Source: Gracilibacillus lacisalsi DSM 19029
GTDB taxonomy: Bacteria; Bacillota; Bacilli; Bacillales; Amphibacillaceae
DNA: 33,090 bases
Assembly: GCF_000377765.1 (NCBI RefSeq)
Contig: NZ_KB898686.1
Coordinates: forward strand, 1 to 33,090
Reading direction: 5' to 3'
Part shown: positions 8,401-18,467 of the stretch, in pieces
Layout: each line of letters opens with the position of its first letter
Numbering within the stretch: the first letter of the stretch is position 1
Notes under the pieces: generated by a model
The model's input: only the letters and a program-made list of their open reading frames with translations
Database searches by the model: none
Told to the model about the DNA's origin: nothing
Position numbers and translations under genes: made by a program

Positions 8401-9757
8401 TTGTCTCTCCTCCTTGGGTAACAGCATTAGCTTCCGTTGTTATATACTCCCAACCTGCATAAGTTTGAATACACCATGTTGGAATAAAATCAAAAACTTG
8501 TCCTTGTTGTTCCATTCGATACCCTAGTTGAATATCAATTATCTGATTAAATGAAATACGATTTGTTTGGTGAAGATAGTCATACAATTCTTGGCCAGAC
8601 ATTAAATCAGTCTGTCCCCGGTCATATGGTTTCGTTAATTGTACTAAAGGTCGAACATATTGATATTCATCTAGATTCTTGTACATAACCGACATCATTG
8701 ACAATCCTTCATTTCCCCTTGAAAATACCGGGTAATTTTCGAGCACCATTCGGTAATCAACCTTATTCGAGACTTCACTTAAGTTAAACAAGCGGTATTG
8801 AATTCCTTGACCAGTAAGCCATCCCTTATGTGAATTGATATATTCTATCGAACTGGAGATCAAGAAATCACCTGTATTTGCTGTTCTTTCAAACGAAGAC
8901 TCCTGTTCTTCTTGCTGGTTTTCTGATGGATAAAAGTTCGTATATTCCATGGCATAACCGTTAAGAACGACCTCCCGCTGATTATCACCTAATACTTGGT
9001 TTCCCTCTGCATTTCGTGTATTGACAATCGTAGATGGTCTACGGAAAAAGATCGTTCGAAAATTCGTCGTTTCCGGATCAATGGTCTCATAACGGAATTG
9101 TTTCCCTGCAATATTGACCTCGCCCTCCGTTATATATACGGAACTGTTATTTGCAAGCTCTACTTCCAGGAACGGAATCAGGTCATAAACCAATGAAAGA
9201 CGATTGTAATATTCCACAACCTGGGTCAAGTTTTGCACACTTGCCCGAATACTAATACCATCTTGTTCCCGATTTTTAAATATGACCTGTTGACTGGATT
9301 GATTTTCATCAGCATAGATATAAACACGCTTAAATTTGCTATCATATAACATACTATCATCTGTTGTAAAAACTTCATTGATCAATGAAGCTGGGATCGA
9401 AGTAGGGAAAATAAGCTCTATCACGTGAGATGATTCATCTATTTCAATATCCTCATCTTCTGGAATAATATCAAAATCATACAACGCCCATTGTGATATA
9501 TCTTGAAACACTTCTAATTCATCTTGACTATCACTGAATCCTAATAGAGCATTACCATCATGCATAACAATTTGTGATGGCTGTACTAAATTTTTCTTGG
9601 TTTCTTCTTCCCCATTTAACTCTGCATCTGTTGCAGAACTACTGCTAGATGATTCATAGTCCCCTTGATAAGTCCATATACCGAACGTTAATAATAGGCT
9701 TAATGAAACTAAGAAAACGAGTAATATCGTTTTTACGAGCTCAAAATCTATTCTCAT
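8381..9757 (-). CDS. walH: WalH (YycH) regulator of WalK
   Basis: A 458-residue bitopic protein with one membrane segment near residues 7-29, a Ser-rich linker (about 36-43) and a long extracellular domain of the YycH type. It partners with WalI to restrain WalK, probably sensing the state of the wall through the extracytoplasmic face. The ribosome-binding site is GAGGTAG. Its ATG overlaps the walK stop as ATGA, and its own end overlaps walI by 20 bases, so the three proteins are likely made in fixed proportion. Confidence 0.94.
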   Translation of the reverse strand: MRIDFELVKTILLVFLVSLSLLLTFGIWTYQGDYESSSSSSATDAELNGEEETKKNLVQPSQIVMHDGNALLGFSDSQDELEVFQDISQWALYDFDIIPEDEDIEIDESSHVIELIFPTSIPASLINEVFTTDDSMLYDSKFKRVYIYADENQSSQQVIFKNREQDGISIRASVQNLTQVVEYYNRLSLVYDLIPFLEVELANNSSVYITEGEVNIAGKQFRYETIDPETTNFRTIFFRRPSTIVNTRNAEGNQVLGDNQREVVLNGYAMEYTNFYPSENQQEEQESSFERTANTGDFLISSSIEYINSHKGWLTGQGIQYRLFNLSEVSNKVDYRMVLENYPVFSRGNEGLSMMSVMYKNLDEYQYVRPLVQLTKPYDRGQTDLMSGQELYDYLHQTNRISFNQIIDIQLGYRMEQQGQVFDFIPTWCIQTYAGWEYITTEANAVTQGGETNAMGPN

Positions 9758-11604
9758 TTTTTACTACCTCGCTTTCTTTTCGTGAGCGGTAGCGTAAAAT
9801 ATATGGTAGTTCCTTTTCCTTCTTTACTGGAAGCCCAAATTTGCCCATGGTGTGCTTCAATTATTTCCTTGGAAATAGCAAGCCCTAAGCCAGTTCCGCC
9901 TAATTCTCTTGAACGTGCCTTATCAACACGGTAAAAACGTTCAAAAATCTTGTCGACTTTTTCTCTGGCAATCCCTAACCCCTGATCACTAATACTAATT
10001 CGCAGACGATGAGGTTCCTTAACCACCTGGAAGGTTATTTTTCCACCTTCTGGAGAATACTTGATCGCATTAGACATAATATTATCTGTTACTTGGGTAA
10101 TTTTATCTTGGTCTACCCAAACAAAAATACGCTCATCAGGAATTTTACGCTCAAAATGTATTAATTCTGTCTTATTCATTTCGAACCGGTCCAAAATATG
10201 GTGGAATACCGGAATAATGTCAATTCTCTTCTTGTACATGGCACTTTCTTTATGATCCATCTTAGACAATTGCAATAAATCATTAACTAAACGAATCATT
10301 CGTTCCGTCTCATTTTGGGTAACTTGTAAGAATCGTGGTGCTAGTTCTTTGTCTTCCCATGCACCACCATCTGTTAATGCTTCTAGATAACTTCTCATCG
10401 TTGTTAACGGTGTTCGTAATTCGTGTGACACATTGGAGACAAATTCCTTACGTTCTCTGTCTACTTTCTCCTGTTCAGTTACATCACTAATCACCGTGAT
10501 TAATCCCATAAAGTTGCCATCTTCATCTTGTACAATCGAAAAGTTTGCTTTAATTAAAAAGAGTTGTTCTTCATCACTAAAGTCGACTGTTAAAGAACCT
10601 ACTTCTTCTAATTCCTTTACATCCACTACTTTATCTTCAATCTGCAATATCTCCGAAATAGGCTGGCCCTTAGCTTCATGTAAAGACACACCAATTAAGT
10701 GTGTGGCAGGGTCATTCATTAACGTTATGTTCCCTTTCTCATCGGTCGCGATAACTCCATCCGACATATTGGAAAGTACAGAGCTTAATTTTCGCCGCTC
10801 TTCTTCTGTCGTTTGATTTGCGAGTTTTAATCGGTCATTCATATCATTAAAGGTAGTTGCTAATTGGCCAATCTCATCCTGACCATAGACATTTACTTTC
10901 TTCGAGAAATCCCCTCTGGCCATTCCCATTGCTTGTTTCCGCATTTCCGTAATAGGCTTAGTAATCGTTCTTGCTACTAGAACTCCTATGATAATCGATA
11001 CGATAATGGCGAGTATCGTCCCATTTAAGAAAATTTCATTTATCTCCTGTAATTGTTCATAGACTTCCTCTACGGAAGCTTCGGAATAAATAACACCAAC
11101 CGCTACATCGCCATCCATAATCGGTAATGTGCGAACATATACGCGATCTGATGTTCCTTCTTTTCTTTTGATTTCACCATTGTCTGATTGCCCATGCACT
11201 AAGGCAAGACGAATATCACTGTTTCCGGAGATTTTTTTCCCGACCATATCAAATTTGTTGGAACCTAAAACGCGGAATTGTGAATCAATCACTTGCAGTT
11301 CAGTGAAAATTTCGCTAGAGTATCTATTCGAATAACCGCCATATCGGGCTGTGATATCTTGAACGTCTTCTTGTAATGTTCGTCCTTCTCCATCATCTGA
11401 TCGCTCTTCACGAAAAGCTTCCACTAAATTAGTTTCCAATACCTGTAGTCGATCTTCCACGTTTTCTTTGTGACTTTTTAAAAGACTACTCTCTAATTGT
11501 TGGCCAAAATACGTACCAATCACCTGAATTGCCAATAATAGAAATAAACTAAGTATGACAATAATTTTTAACCGAATCGATTGAAAAAAACTCACTTTAT
11601 TCAT
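9754..11604 (-). CDS. walK: WalK (YycG) cell-wall sensor histidine kinase
   Basis: A 616-residue sensor kinase of the essential WalRK two-component system. Order: membrane helix 1 (about 10-32), extracellular Cache/PAS-like domain (33-190), membrane helix 2 (191-211), HAMP (212-262), cytoplasmic PAS (about 270-375), HisKA with phospho-acceptor His394 (NVSHELRTP), and a HATPase domain (about 495-610) with N, G1 (DQGLGIA), F (FERFYRVDKARS) and G2 (GGTGLGLAI) boxes. Length and order match B. subtilis WalK (about 611). It phosphorylates WalR according to lipid II and wall status. It starts six bases after walR with AGGGG as ribosome-binding site. Confidence 0.97.
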   Translation of the reverse strand: MNKVSFFQSIRLKIIVILSLFLLLAIQVIGTYFGQQLESSLLKSHKENVEDRLQVLETNLVEAFREERSDDGEGRTLQEDVQDITARYGGYSNRYSSEIFTELQVIDSQFRVLGSNKFDMVGKKISGNSDIRLALVHGQSDNGEIKRKEGTSDRVYVRTLPIMDGDVAVGVIYSEASVEEVYEQLQEINEIFLNGTILAIIVSIIIGVLVARTITKPITEMRKQAMGMARGDFSKKVNVYGQDEIGQLATTFNDMNDRLKLANQTTEEERRKLSSVLSNMSDGVIATDEKGNITLMNDPATHLIGVSLHEAKGQPISEILQIEDKVVDVKELEEVGSLTVDFSDEEQLFLIKANFSIVQDEDGNFMGLITVISDVTEQEKVDRERKEFVSNVSHELRTPLTTMRSYLEALTDGGAWEDKELAPRFLQVTQNETERMIRLVNDLLQLSKMDHKESAMYKKRIDIIPVFHHILDRFEMNKTELIHFERKIPDERIFVWVDQDKITQVTDNIMSNAIKYSPEGGKITFQVVKEPHRLRISISDQGLGIAREKVDKIFERFYRVDKARSRELGGTGLGLAISKEIIEAHHGQIWASSKEGKGTTIYFTLPLTKRKRGSKK

Positions 11605-11610
11605 GCAACA

Positions 11611-12315
11611 TTACCCCTGTTCAGGATTTCGCAAATAATATCCGACACCTCTTCTTGTTACGATCCACAATGGATTACTCGGATTATCTTCAATTTTCTC
11701 TCTCAGCCTTCTTACTGTTACATCGACCGTTCTTACATCACCATAATAGTCATAACCCCAGACAGTCTCTAATAAATGCTCTCTCGTCATTACTTGACCA
11801 ATATGACGAGCAAGATAATGGAGTAACTCAAATTCTCGATGTGTAAGCTCTATATATTCGCCATCTCTTGTAACCGTATATGCATCCGGATGTATCACCA
11901 AGGAACCGATCGCAATATCTTTCGATTCGTTTTTTTGGTTGGCAGGTTCCACTTCCAGGCGCCTTAGATTAGCCTTCACCCTAGCAATTAACTCTCTGTT
12001 ACTGAAAGGTTTCGTTACATAATCATCTGCTCCAAGTTCAAGGCCAAGCACTTTATCAATCTCTGCATCTTTTGCAGTAAGCATGATAATTGGCATACTA
12101 TGGGTTTTTCTTACTTCCCGACATACTTCATTACCATCTTTTTTCGGTAACATAATATCGAGCAATATTAAATCAGGATCCTCATTGGTCGCAAGTTCGA
12201 TTGCTTCTTCTCCATCATAGGCACACAATACTTCATAGCCTTCTTTTTCTAAGTTGAATTTTAATATATCTGCAATTGGCTTTTCGTCATCTACTACTAA
12301 TATTTTTTGACTCAT
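11611..12315 (-). CDS. walR: WalR (YycF) response regulator
   Basis: A 234-residue OmpR/PhoB-type response regulator. The receiver domain (1 to about 120) has the acidic pocket Asp9/Asp10 and phospho-acceptor Asp53 (LLDIMLP). The winged-helix DNA-binding domain (about 130-232) includes the recognition stretch [18 protein letters not shown]. WalR controls cell-wall hydrolase genes and is essential in many Firmicutes. The ATG at 12315 gives the family N-terminus [14 protein letters not shown] and is preceded by AAAGGACG; the GTG at 12324 is less likely. It is the first gene of the wal operon. Confidence 0.97.
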   Translation of the reverse strand: MSQKILVVDDEKPIADILKFNLEKEGYEVLCAYDGEEAIELATNEDPDLILLDIMLPKKDGNEVCREVRKTHSMPIIMLTAKDAEIDKVLGLELGADDYVTKPFSNRELIARVKANLRRLEVEPANQKNESKDIAIGSLVIHPDAYTVTRDGEYIELTHREFELLHYLARHIGQVMTREHLLETVWGYDYYGDVRTVDVTVRRLREKIEDNPSNPLWIVTRRGVGYYLRNPEQG

Positions 12316-12357
12316 AAAAAGCACGTCCTTTTTTCATTAAATTTTTCCTTACGTTCT

Positions 12358-12386
12358 ATTCTAACCGATATTAACAAAAATGTCTT
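12358..12386 (-). promoter_or_regulatory. Candidate promoter of the wal operon
   Basis: Read on the minus strand, AAGACA (12386-12381) and TAGAAT (12363-12358) are 17 bp apart, about 45 bp upstream of walR. The -10 is good and the -35 keeps only the GACA half. Confidence 0.4.
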
Positions 12387-12430
12387 ATCGCTACTATATC
12401 TAATCAAAATGATTCTGCTCTATTCGCAAA

Positions 12431-12462
12431 AAACCCTTGTTACGTTACGGTAACAAGGGTTT
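12431..12462 (-). terminator. Terminator after the M23 peptidase gene
   Basis: A perfect 13-bp stem (AAACCCTTGTTAC at 12431-12443, GTAACAAGGGTTT at 12450-12462) with a 6-base loop. On the minus strand it is followed by a run of T, so it ends the peptidase transcript and insulates the wal operon. Confidence 0.88.
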
Positions 12463-12499
12463 GATACTATCTAATTTTGGGTATATTTTAAATAAGTGT

Positions 12500-13906
12500 T
12501 TAATAGTAGTCTGCTGGGTTTTCTAACGAACCGTCTTTATAAATTTCAAAGTGTAAATGGATACCTGTTGAAAAACCAGTATCCCCCATCACACCGATCT
12601 TTTGACCTTGTTCAACTGTCTGACCAGATGAGACATCGATCGATGATAAGTGAGCGTAAATCGTACGATAACCGTTGTTATGGTCAATGACAACTTTGTT
12701 ACCATAACCTCCATTATCCCATCCGGCAGAAGTAACGGTTCCGTTATCAGCTGCTAAAATCGAGCGGTCACTTACACCAGCAATGTCGATTCCTTTATGG
12801 AAAGAACCCCAACGTTCTCCCTGATGGCTTGATATATAACCTCCGACTGCCGGCCAGTTGAAATCACCAGTACCGCGAGATGAAACTACCTTCGTACCTT
12901 TGACAATTACTTTGTTTGTCGGCTCTTTCGTTACATTTTCATCTAATACTTCCGTGTCTACTGTTTTACCGTTAACTTTTTTGATTTGGTAATGGGTTTC
13001 AACGGTTCCGTTCTCGCCTTCTTGTTTCACTTCTTCTTCGCCTTTATACATATCTTCTGACTCTTCTACTTCTGTTTCATAGGCGATTTCTTCTTCATCG
13101 AGTTTCTCTTCCGTAACAACAACTTCTACAAATGGTTCATATGCTGTTACGTTTAATTCATCACCGACTTTGATTAAAGAATCTTCTGTTAGATCTGAGT
13201 TAAGTTCTAGTAACTCATCTAGTGAAAGATCATACTCACTAGCAATACTTCCTAAAACATCACCATCATCCACTACATGTTTTTTGTTTTCCAGTGTACC
13301 TTTTTCTAGTAGTGTAATGCCTTCTTCAACGGTTAAGATTTCATCTTCTGAGACTTTTTTATCTATTATTGAAACCTCTTCGGTTAGTGAAACGTCTATA
13401 ATATGAGACTCCCCTACAGATAGTGGTTCAGATTCTTCTTCTGAATCATTATCTATTTTTTCTAATACGTCTTCACTAACGTAGTTTTCTTTATATTCTT
13501 GGATGACTTGTTCTGCTAGGTCTTTCTCAGCAAAATAACCTACAACTTCATCATCAATCGATAAGGCTTGTGCTTCAACGACTACCGTTAATTCTGCATC
13601 TAAATAATCTAGCACTTCCTGATTATCTACTTGTGATGAAAAAACGGTCTCTGCAACATAGTCAATCTCTTCATTTACAGTATATGTAAAATCATTCTCA
13701 TCTTGGTGATCAGAGATTGTTTCCGCAATGTAATCTTCTACAATGTCTTTGTTTTCTACAATTCCTACGTGCTCACCATCTACATAGACATGATAGACTT
13801 TGCTTAATTCTTCGTCATCCGCCAAAACAACTTGTGACGTAAGACCTAATGCCACAACACCAGCAACCGTCAGTTGTTTCACGAATCCTTTCATATTTAA
13901 TCGCAT
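12500..13906 (-). CDS. Exported LysM-G5-M23 peptidoglycan endopeptidase
   Basis: A 468-residue secreted cell-wall hydrolase. Residues 1-29 form a signal peptide ending VVLADDE. The next 170 residues are acidic. A LysM peptidoglycan-binding domain lies near 210-255 (DVLGSIASEYDLSLDELLELN), then a G5 domain near 262-345, then a peptidase M23 domain (about 350-465). The M23 zinc motifs are present as HKGIDIAG (HxxxD) and HLHFEIY (HxH), so it should be an active LytM-type endopeptidase cutting peptide cross-links. The ATG at 13906 follows GGAGGAAG at good spacing. Location between purA and walR suggests WalR control; a WalR-like box lies about 120 bp upstream. The mid-region is unusually acidic, as in halotolerant bacteria. 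Confidence 0.88.
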   Translation of the reverse strand: MRLNMKGFVKQLTVAGVVALGLTSQVVLADDEELSKVYHVYVDGEHVGIVENKDIVEDYIAETISDHQDENDFTYTVNEEIDYVAETVFSSQVDNQEVLDYLDAELTVVVEAQALSIDDEVVGYFAEKDLAEQVIQEYKENYVSEDVLEKIDNDSEEESEPLSVGESHIIDVSLTEEVSIIDKKVSEDEILTVEEGITLLEKGTLENKKHVVDDGDVLGSIASEYDLSLDELLELNSDLTEDSLIKVGDELNVTAYEPFVEVVVTEEKLDEEEIAYETEVEESEDMYKGEEEVKQEGENGTVETHYQIKKVNGKTVDTEVLDENVTKEPTNKVIVKGTKVVSSRGTGDFNWPAVGGYISSHQGERWGSFHKGIDIAGVSDRSILAADNGTVTSAGWDNGGYGNKVVIDHNNGYRTIYAHLSSIDVSSGQTVEQGQKIGVMGDTGFSTGIHLHFEIYKDGSLENPADYY

Positions 13907-14025
13907 TCTAACTTCCTCCTATAACCCCAACTACTCTATTAAATCTCTATTTATCTTTAATTCAAATCTTCTACCTTACCCAATCTACCATAAAACCAAA
14001 TAGCATTAAACATTTTTAAAGAGAA

Positions 14026-14042
14026 TGTAACAAAACTGTATA
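14026..14042. promoter_or_regulatory. Candidate WalR box upstream of the M23 peptidase
   Basis: TGTAAC, five bases, TGTATA. The WalR consensus is two TGTWAH hexamers separated by five bases; the first is perfect and the second has one mismatch. The box lies about 120 bp upstream of the peptidase ATG, on the opposite strand to transcription. Confidence 0.35.
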
Positions 14043-14189
14043 ATAAAAGCCAAAATATTACATGACTTGTAACAATAGGAATATATACCTAGGAATGATT
14101 CCTTCTTTTCTCTATTGAGTAATATGACAAATCGTGTATCTATATCCTTGGAAAACCACCACTAAACAAAAGGTGATATAACCAACCAC

Positions 14190-14250
14190 CCAGCCTTCGC
14201 TAAGTGTTGTTCTCCAATATAAATCCGCGCTAGAAAATCGGATTATTATC
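14190..14250. repeat. Degenerate partial copy of the 16161-16300 repeat
   Basis: The segment around GCCTTCGCTAAG, followed some 40 bases later by GGATTAT...ATCC, resembles the right part of the hairpin repeat at 16161-16300. Only the core match is strong. It lies in the 674 bp gene-free stretch 13907-14580, which also holds the WalR-like box, the 51-bp array and the purA terminator. Confidence 0.4.
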
Positions 14251-14282
14251 CCATTAACACGCGATATTATAAGGTTTTATAA

Positions 14283-14435
14283 TTTAGTACCAAATTACAG
14301 TAAAAAAAATTCATTTTGGTACTAAATCCTGTTTTAAGTACCATTTTGACAGTTTGTTTTCTATTTTTGGTACTTAATTGAACGCTTAGTACCATTTTGA
14401 CTTTATACTAGTGATTTTTGGTACTTAATGATTCC
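14283..14435. repeat. Three 51-bp tandem units, each an imperfect palindrome
   Basis: Units at 14283-14333, 14334-14384 and 14385-14435. Each starts with AGTACC (14286, 14337, 14388) and carries the complement GGTACT 32 bases later (14318, 14369, 14420). The spacing is exactly 51 bp in both series although the middles have diverged. Flanking bases are also shared: units 2 and 3 both have AGTACCATTTTGAC and TTTTTGGTACTTAAT. The array lies between purA and the M23 gene, about 380 bp upstream of the latter. Its function is unknown; multiple operators or a small structured repeat are possible. Confidence 0.85.
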
Positions 14436-14523
14436 CAAATAGCAACTCCATATGTATAGCTATACTTGCTTATAAAAATGGTGATACCAATGTTTATATA
14501 CTTTCCTTACATATAAAAAAAAG

Positions 14524-14560
14524 TATAAACCCTTCTTCACATCCGTGAAAAGGGTTTATA
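14524..14560 (-). terminator. purA terminator
   Basis: On the minus strand a long stem of about 16 bp (arms 14545-14560 and 14524-14540, one bulge) with a 4-base loop is followed by CTTTTTTTT. A strong intrinsic terminator 20 bp after purA. Confidence 0.9.
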
Positions 14561-14580
14561 CCTTAAAGCTTTATGCTGGA

Positions 14581-15894
<1,314 letters not shown>

Positions 15895-15911
15895 TTATTG
15901 ATTCCGAACTA

Positions 15912-15940
15912 ATTCTACCAATCTTACCGCGCAATGTCAA
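15912..15940 (-). promoter_or_regulatory. purA promoter (SigA consensus)
   Basis: On the minus strand TTGACA (15940-15935) and TAGAAT (15917-15912) are exactly 17 bp apart, about 42 bp upstream of the purA start. A near-perfect vegetative promoter. Confidence 0.85.
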
Positions 15941-15943
15941 TTT

Positions 15944-15987
15944 AATTACGAACATTTATGATGTTTTTATTATTATTGTTCGTGAAA
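15944..15987 (-). promoter_or_regulatory. Paired PurBoxes (PurR operator) of purA
   Basis: Two inverted copies of ACGAACAWT (15948-15956 and, reversed, 15975-15983) separated by 18 bp lie just upstream of the -35. Extended, the first fits AWWWCCGAACWWT with one mismatch. PurR binds such inverted pairs and represses purine genes unless PRPP accumulates. Confidence 0.75.
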
Positions 15988-16160
15988 ATCAAATTGCTAA
16001 AACCCATACTCTATTATGAACATTGGATATTCTGACTATACCAACCAGTCTGAATATTTGAGGATATCAATGAGTAACGACGACTCAGTACTTATCACTA
16101 AATACTAAGTGGGTCTGCTATTGTTATAGTAGCCATTTTGAAATATATCGATCGTATTAC

Positions 16161-16300
16161 CCCCACTCCGGCTGCCCACTTCCCTTTCCGTGGGGTTTAA
16201 CTTTTTCAGACCAAACAATTCCCACAGGAGTGGAAGTGGACGGCCTTCGCTAAGATCTGCTCTACAACAAATGTCAGATCAAGCATCTTGGATTATCCTC
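16161..16300. repeat. Bacillaceae-type intergenic hairpin repeat
   Basis: Within the 516 bp gene-free stretch between purA and dnaC, arms at 16170-16194 and 16221-16245 form an imperfect 25-bp inverted repeat around a 26-base loop. It is GC-richer than its surroundings. Words such as CTTTCCGTGGGG, CCCACAGGAGTGGA and GCCTTCGCTAAG resemble an intergenic repeat common in Bacillaceae genomes (recalled, not searched). Confidence 0.6.
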
Positions 16301-16370
16301 AAATTTCACTTATCATAGTTCAAAAATACGGTGGTACCCGGGATTATATGCTTATCTAACTAAAAAAGGA

Positions 16371-16389
16371 TAAGGATGGAATATCCTTA
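16371..16389 (-). terminator. Probable dnaC terminator overlapping its stop codon
   Basis: A 7-bp stem (TAAGGAT at 16371-16377, ATCCTTA at 16383-16389) overlaps the dnaC stop and is followed on the minus strand by TCCTTTTTT. Short but with a good T run. Confidence 0.55.
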
Positions 16390-17748
16390 CCCTGGTGGTA
16401 TATCGCTGTCTTGATAGCGATGATCTAAATCTACGAATTTATTATATTCTTTTACAAAGGCTAGTTCGACGTTTCCAACTGGACCGTTACGTTGTTTAGC
16501 TATAATAATTTCAATAATATTTTGTTTTTCAGATTCCTTATCATAGTAATCATCACGGTATAAGAAGCCTACGATATCGGCATCCTGCTCGATACTCCCT
16601 GATTCACGTAAGTCGGACATCATTGGTCGTTTATCCTGACGGGATTCAACTCCACGAGATAACTGTGATAAAGCGATTAATGGCACATTTAACTCCCTTG
16701 CTAATCCCTTTAATGATCTAGAGATTTCCGATACCTCTTGTTGACGGTTTTCTTGTGAACCGGCACTACCTTGAATTAATTGCAAATAATCAATTAAAAT
16801 CATCCCGAGGCCGTGTTCTTGTTTTAAACGACGGCATTTGGAACGAATTTCACTTACTCTAATACCAGGTGTATCATCAATGAAAATACCAGCATTGGAT
16901 AAACTACCCATTGCCATCGATAATCTTCCCCAGTCCTCTTCTTCTAAAGTACCAGTTCTTAAACGTTGCGCATCAATATTACCTTCTGCACAGAGCATAC
17001 GTGATACCAGCTGATCTGCCCCCATCTCTAAACTGAAAATAGCGACATTTTCTTCTGTTTTAATCGCTACATTTTGTGCAATATTTAAGGCAAAGGCTGT
17101 TTTACCAACTGACGGTCTTGCAGCAACAATGATAAGATCATTACGTTGGAAACCCGATGTAATACGATCTAAGTCACGAAAGCCAGTGGCAATACCGGTA
17201 ACTTCACCTTGGTTTTTGTGCAATAGATCGATATTATCATAGACTTCCATTAAAACATCTTTAATATTTTTAAATGAAGAAGCATTTTTTCGATTCGATA
17301 CTTCTAATATTCGCTTTTCAGACTCATTCAACACTTCTTCTACTTCGTCTTCTTTCGAATAACTGTCTGTTACAATATCGGTTGCTGTTCGAATCAGTCT
17401 TCTAAGGATCGACTTCTCTTCGACAATTTTACAATAATAAGTAATATTCGCTGCTGTAGGTACAGCATTTGCTAAATCACTTAAATAAGAGACACCGCCA
17501 ACGTCATCTAGCTGTTGATTATTCGCCAAAACTGTTGTAGCAGTGACAATATCTATCGGTTCTCCTTTATCTGACAGCTCTAACATCACGCGGTAAATAA
17601 GCTGATGACTTGCACGATAAAAATCTTCCGGGATTAATATTTCCGAAGCGCTGGAAATAGCATCCGGATCTAGAAAAATGGCACCAAGTACCGCTTGTTC
17701 TGCTTCTATATTATGAGGCGGTGTGCGCCCTTGGATCATTTCCGCCAT
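16387..17748 (-). CDS. dnaC: Replicative DNA helicase (DnaB family)
   Basis: A 453-residue hexameric helicase that unwinds DNA at the fork, named dnaC in Bacillus. The N-terminal DnaB domain begins PPHNIEAEQAVLGAIFLDPDA; the RecA-like motor has Walker A RPSVGKTAF, Walker B LGMILIDYLQLI and the arginine-finger region near MSDLRESGSIEQDADI. The ATG at 17748 is preceded by GGGGG seven bases upstream and gives the family length (454 in B. subtilis); the longer frame to 17781 lacks support. The 181-bp repeat at 17774-17954 lies immediately upstream and separates dnaC from the rplI terminator. Confidence 0.96.
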   Translation of the reverse strand: MAEMIQGRTPPHNIEAEQAVLGAIFLDPDAISSASEILIPEDFYRASHQLIYRVMLELSDKGEPIDIVTATTVLANNQQLDDVGGVSYLSDLANAVPTAANITYYCKIVEEKSILRRLIRTATDIVTDSYSKEDEVEEVLNESEKRILEVSNRKNASSFKNIKDVLMEVYDNIDLLHKNQGEVTGIATGFRDLDRITSGFQRNDLIIVAARPSVGKTAFALNIAQNVAIKTEENVAIFSLEMGADQLVSRMLCAEGNIDAQRLRTGTLEEEDWGRLSMAMGSLSNAGIFIDDTPGIRVSEIRSKCRRLKQEHGLGMILIDYLQLIQGSAGSQENRQQEVSEISRSLKGLARELNVPLIALSQLSRGVESRQDKRPMMSDLRESGSIEQDADIVGFLYRDDYYDKESEKQNIIEIIIAKQRNGPVGNVELAFVKEYNKFVDLDHRYQDSDIPPG

Positions 17749-17773
17749 CTCATTGCCCCCTTTCCTACAAAAA

Positions 17774-17954
17774 GTGGACATTCATTCCGCTATTTGTGAC
17801 AAAATGAACGTTTTTAGGATGTTAGTGGACATCTATTCCGTTATTCATTCAAAATAAGGCTGTTTTCCAGTTCATTTCGTTAAATAAGGGATTATATGTC
17901 CGCCAACACCTAAAATGGAACATTATTCTAGGAAATAACGTACTAAATGTCCGC
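17774..17954 (+). repeat. Dispersed nested-palindrome repeat, copy A
   Basis: An element of about 181 bp built from four related ends: two of the form GGACAT-(C/A)-ATTCCG followed by TATT (from 17776 and about 17828), then two reversed (AAATAAGGGATT..ATGTCCGC and AAATAACG.ACTAAATGTCCGC). The same order and spacing recur in copy B (29271-29453) on the other strand. No ORF. It abuts the dnaC ribosome-binding region. Confidence 0.85.
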
Positions 17955-17990
17955 CATATATCACTATGATCCGAGTTCTTTACTTAAGAA

Positions 17991-18017
17991 AATGGGAAGT
18001 AAGAAAAACTTCCCATT
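17991..18017 (-). terminator. rplI terminator
   Basis: A perfect 10-bp stem (AATGGGAAGT at 17991-18000, ACTTCCCATT at 18008-18017) with a 7-base loop, followed on the minus strand by TTTTCTT. It ends the yybS-gdpP-rplI transcript. Confidence 0.8.
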
Positions 18018-18020
18018 GTG

Positions 18021-18467
18021 TTATGCTTCTACAACATGAACTCTTATCGTACCTGTTACTTCTGGGTGGATTTTGACCGGTACGTTTGTATAACCTAATG
18101 AACGAATTGGTTGATCTAATTCAATTTTACGCTTGTCCATTTTTATTTGATGATCTTTCTTTAAGGTTTCCGCAATTTGTTTACTTGTAATCGAACCAAA
18201 TAAACGGCCGCCTTCACCAGATTTTGCTGTTACTTTCACTTCTATATTAGCTAATTTTTCTTTTAATTGCTCTGCTTCTTCTACTTCTTGCTGTTCCAAT
18301 TGCTTCTCTTTATTCTTCTTTGCGTTTAGTGCCTTCATATTTGCTTGATTTGCCTCGATTGCTAAGTTATTTTTCAGCAAGTAATTGCGAGCATATCCAT
18401 CGGAAACATTTTTTACTTCCCCTTTTTTTCCTTTACCTTTTACATCTTGGGTAAAAATGACTTTCAT
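18021..18467 (-). CDS. rplI: 50S ribosomal protein L9
   Basis: A 148-residue protein of the large ribosomal subunit. The N-terminal RNA-binding domain [21 protein letters not shown] and the signature GYARNYLL are typical, followed by the long connecting helix rich in K and E and the C-terminal domain. Length is standard. The ATG overlaps the gdpP stop as ATGA, with GGAGGAG inside the end of gdpP as ribosome-binding site, so the two are translationally coupled, as in other Bacillales. Confidence 0.97.
   Translation of the reverse strand: MKVIFTQDVKGKGKKGEVKNVSDGYARNYLLKNNLAIEANQANMKALNAKKNKEKQLEQQEVEEAEQLKEKLANIEVKVTAKSGEGGRLFGSITSKQIAETLKKDHQIKMDKRKIELDQPIRSLGYTNVPVKIHPEVTGTIRVHVVEA

Noticed and set aside
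14283-14435. TTAGTACC words in the 51-bp array resemble half of a FapR operator.
   Set aside because: FapR sites need a short palindrome with close half-sites; here the halves are 32 bp apart and no fatty-acid gene is near.
16325-16345. ACGGTGGTACCCGGG on the plus strand, similar to the T-box core GGGTGGNACCGCG, followed by a short hairpin.
   Set aside because: No plus-strand gene follows, no specifier stem is seen, the match is imperfect, and the hairpin serves as the dnaC terminator on the other strand.
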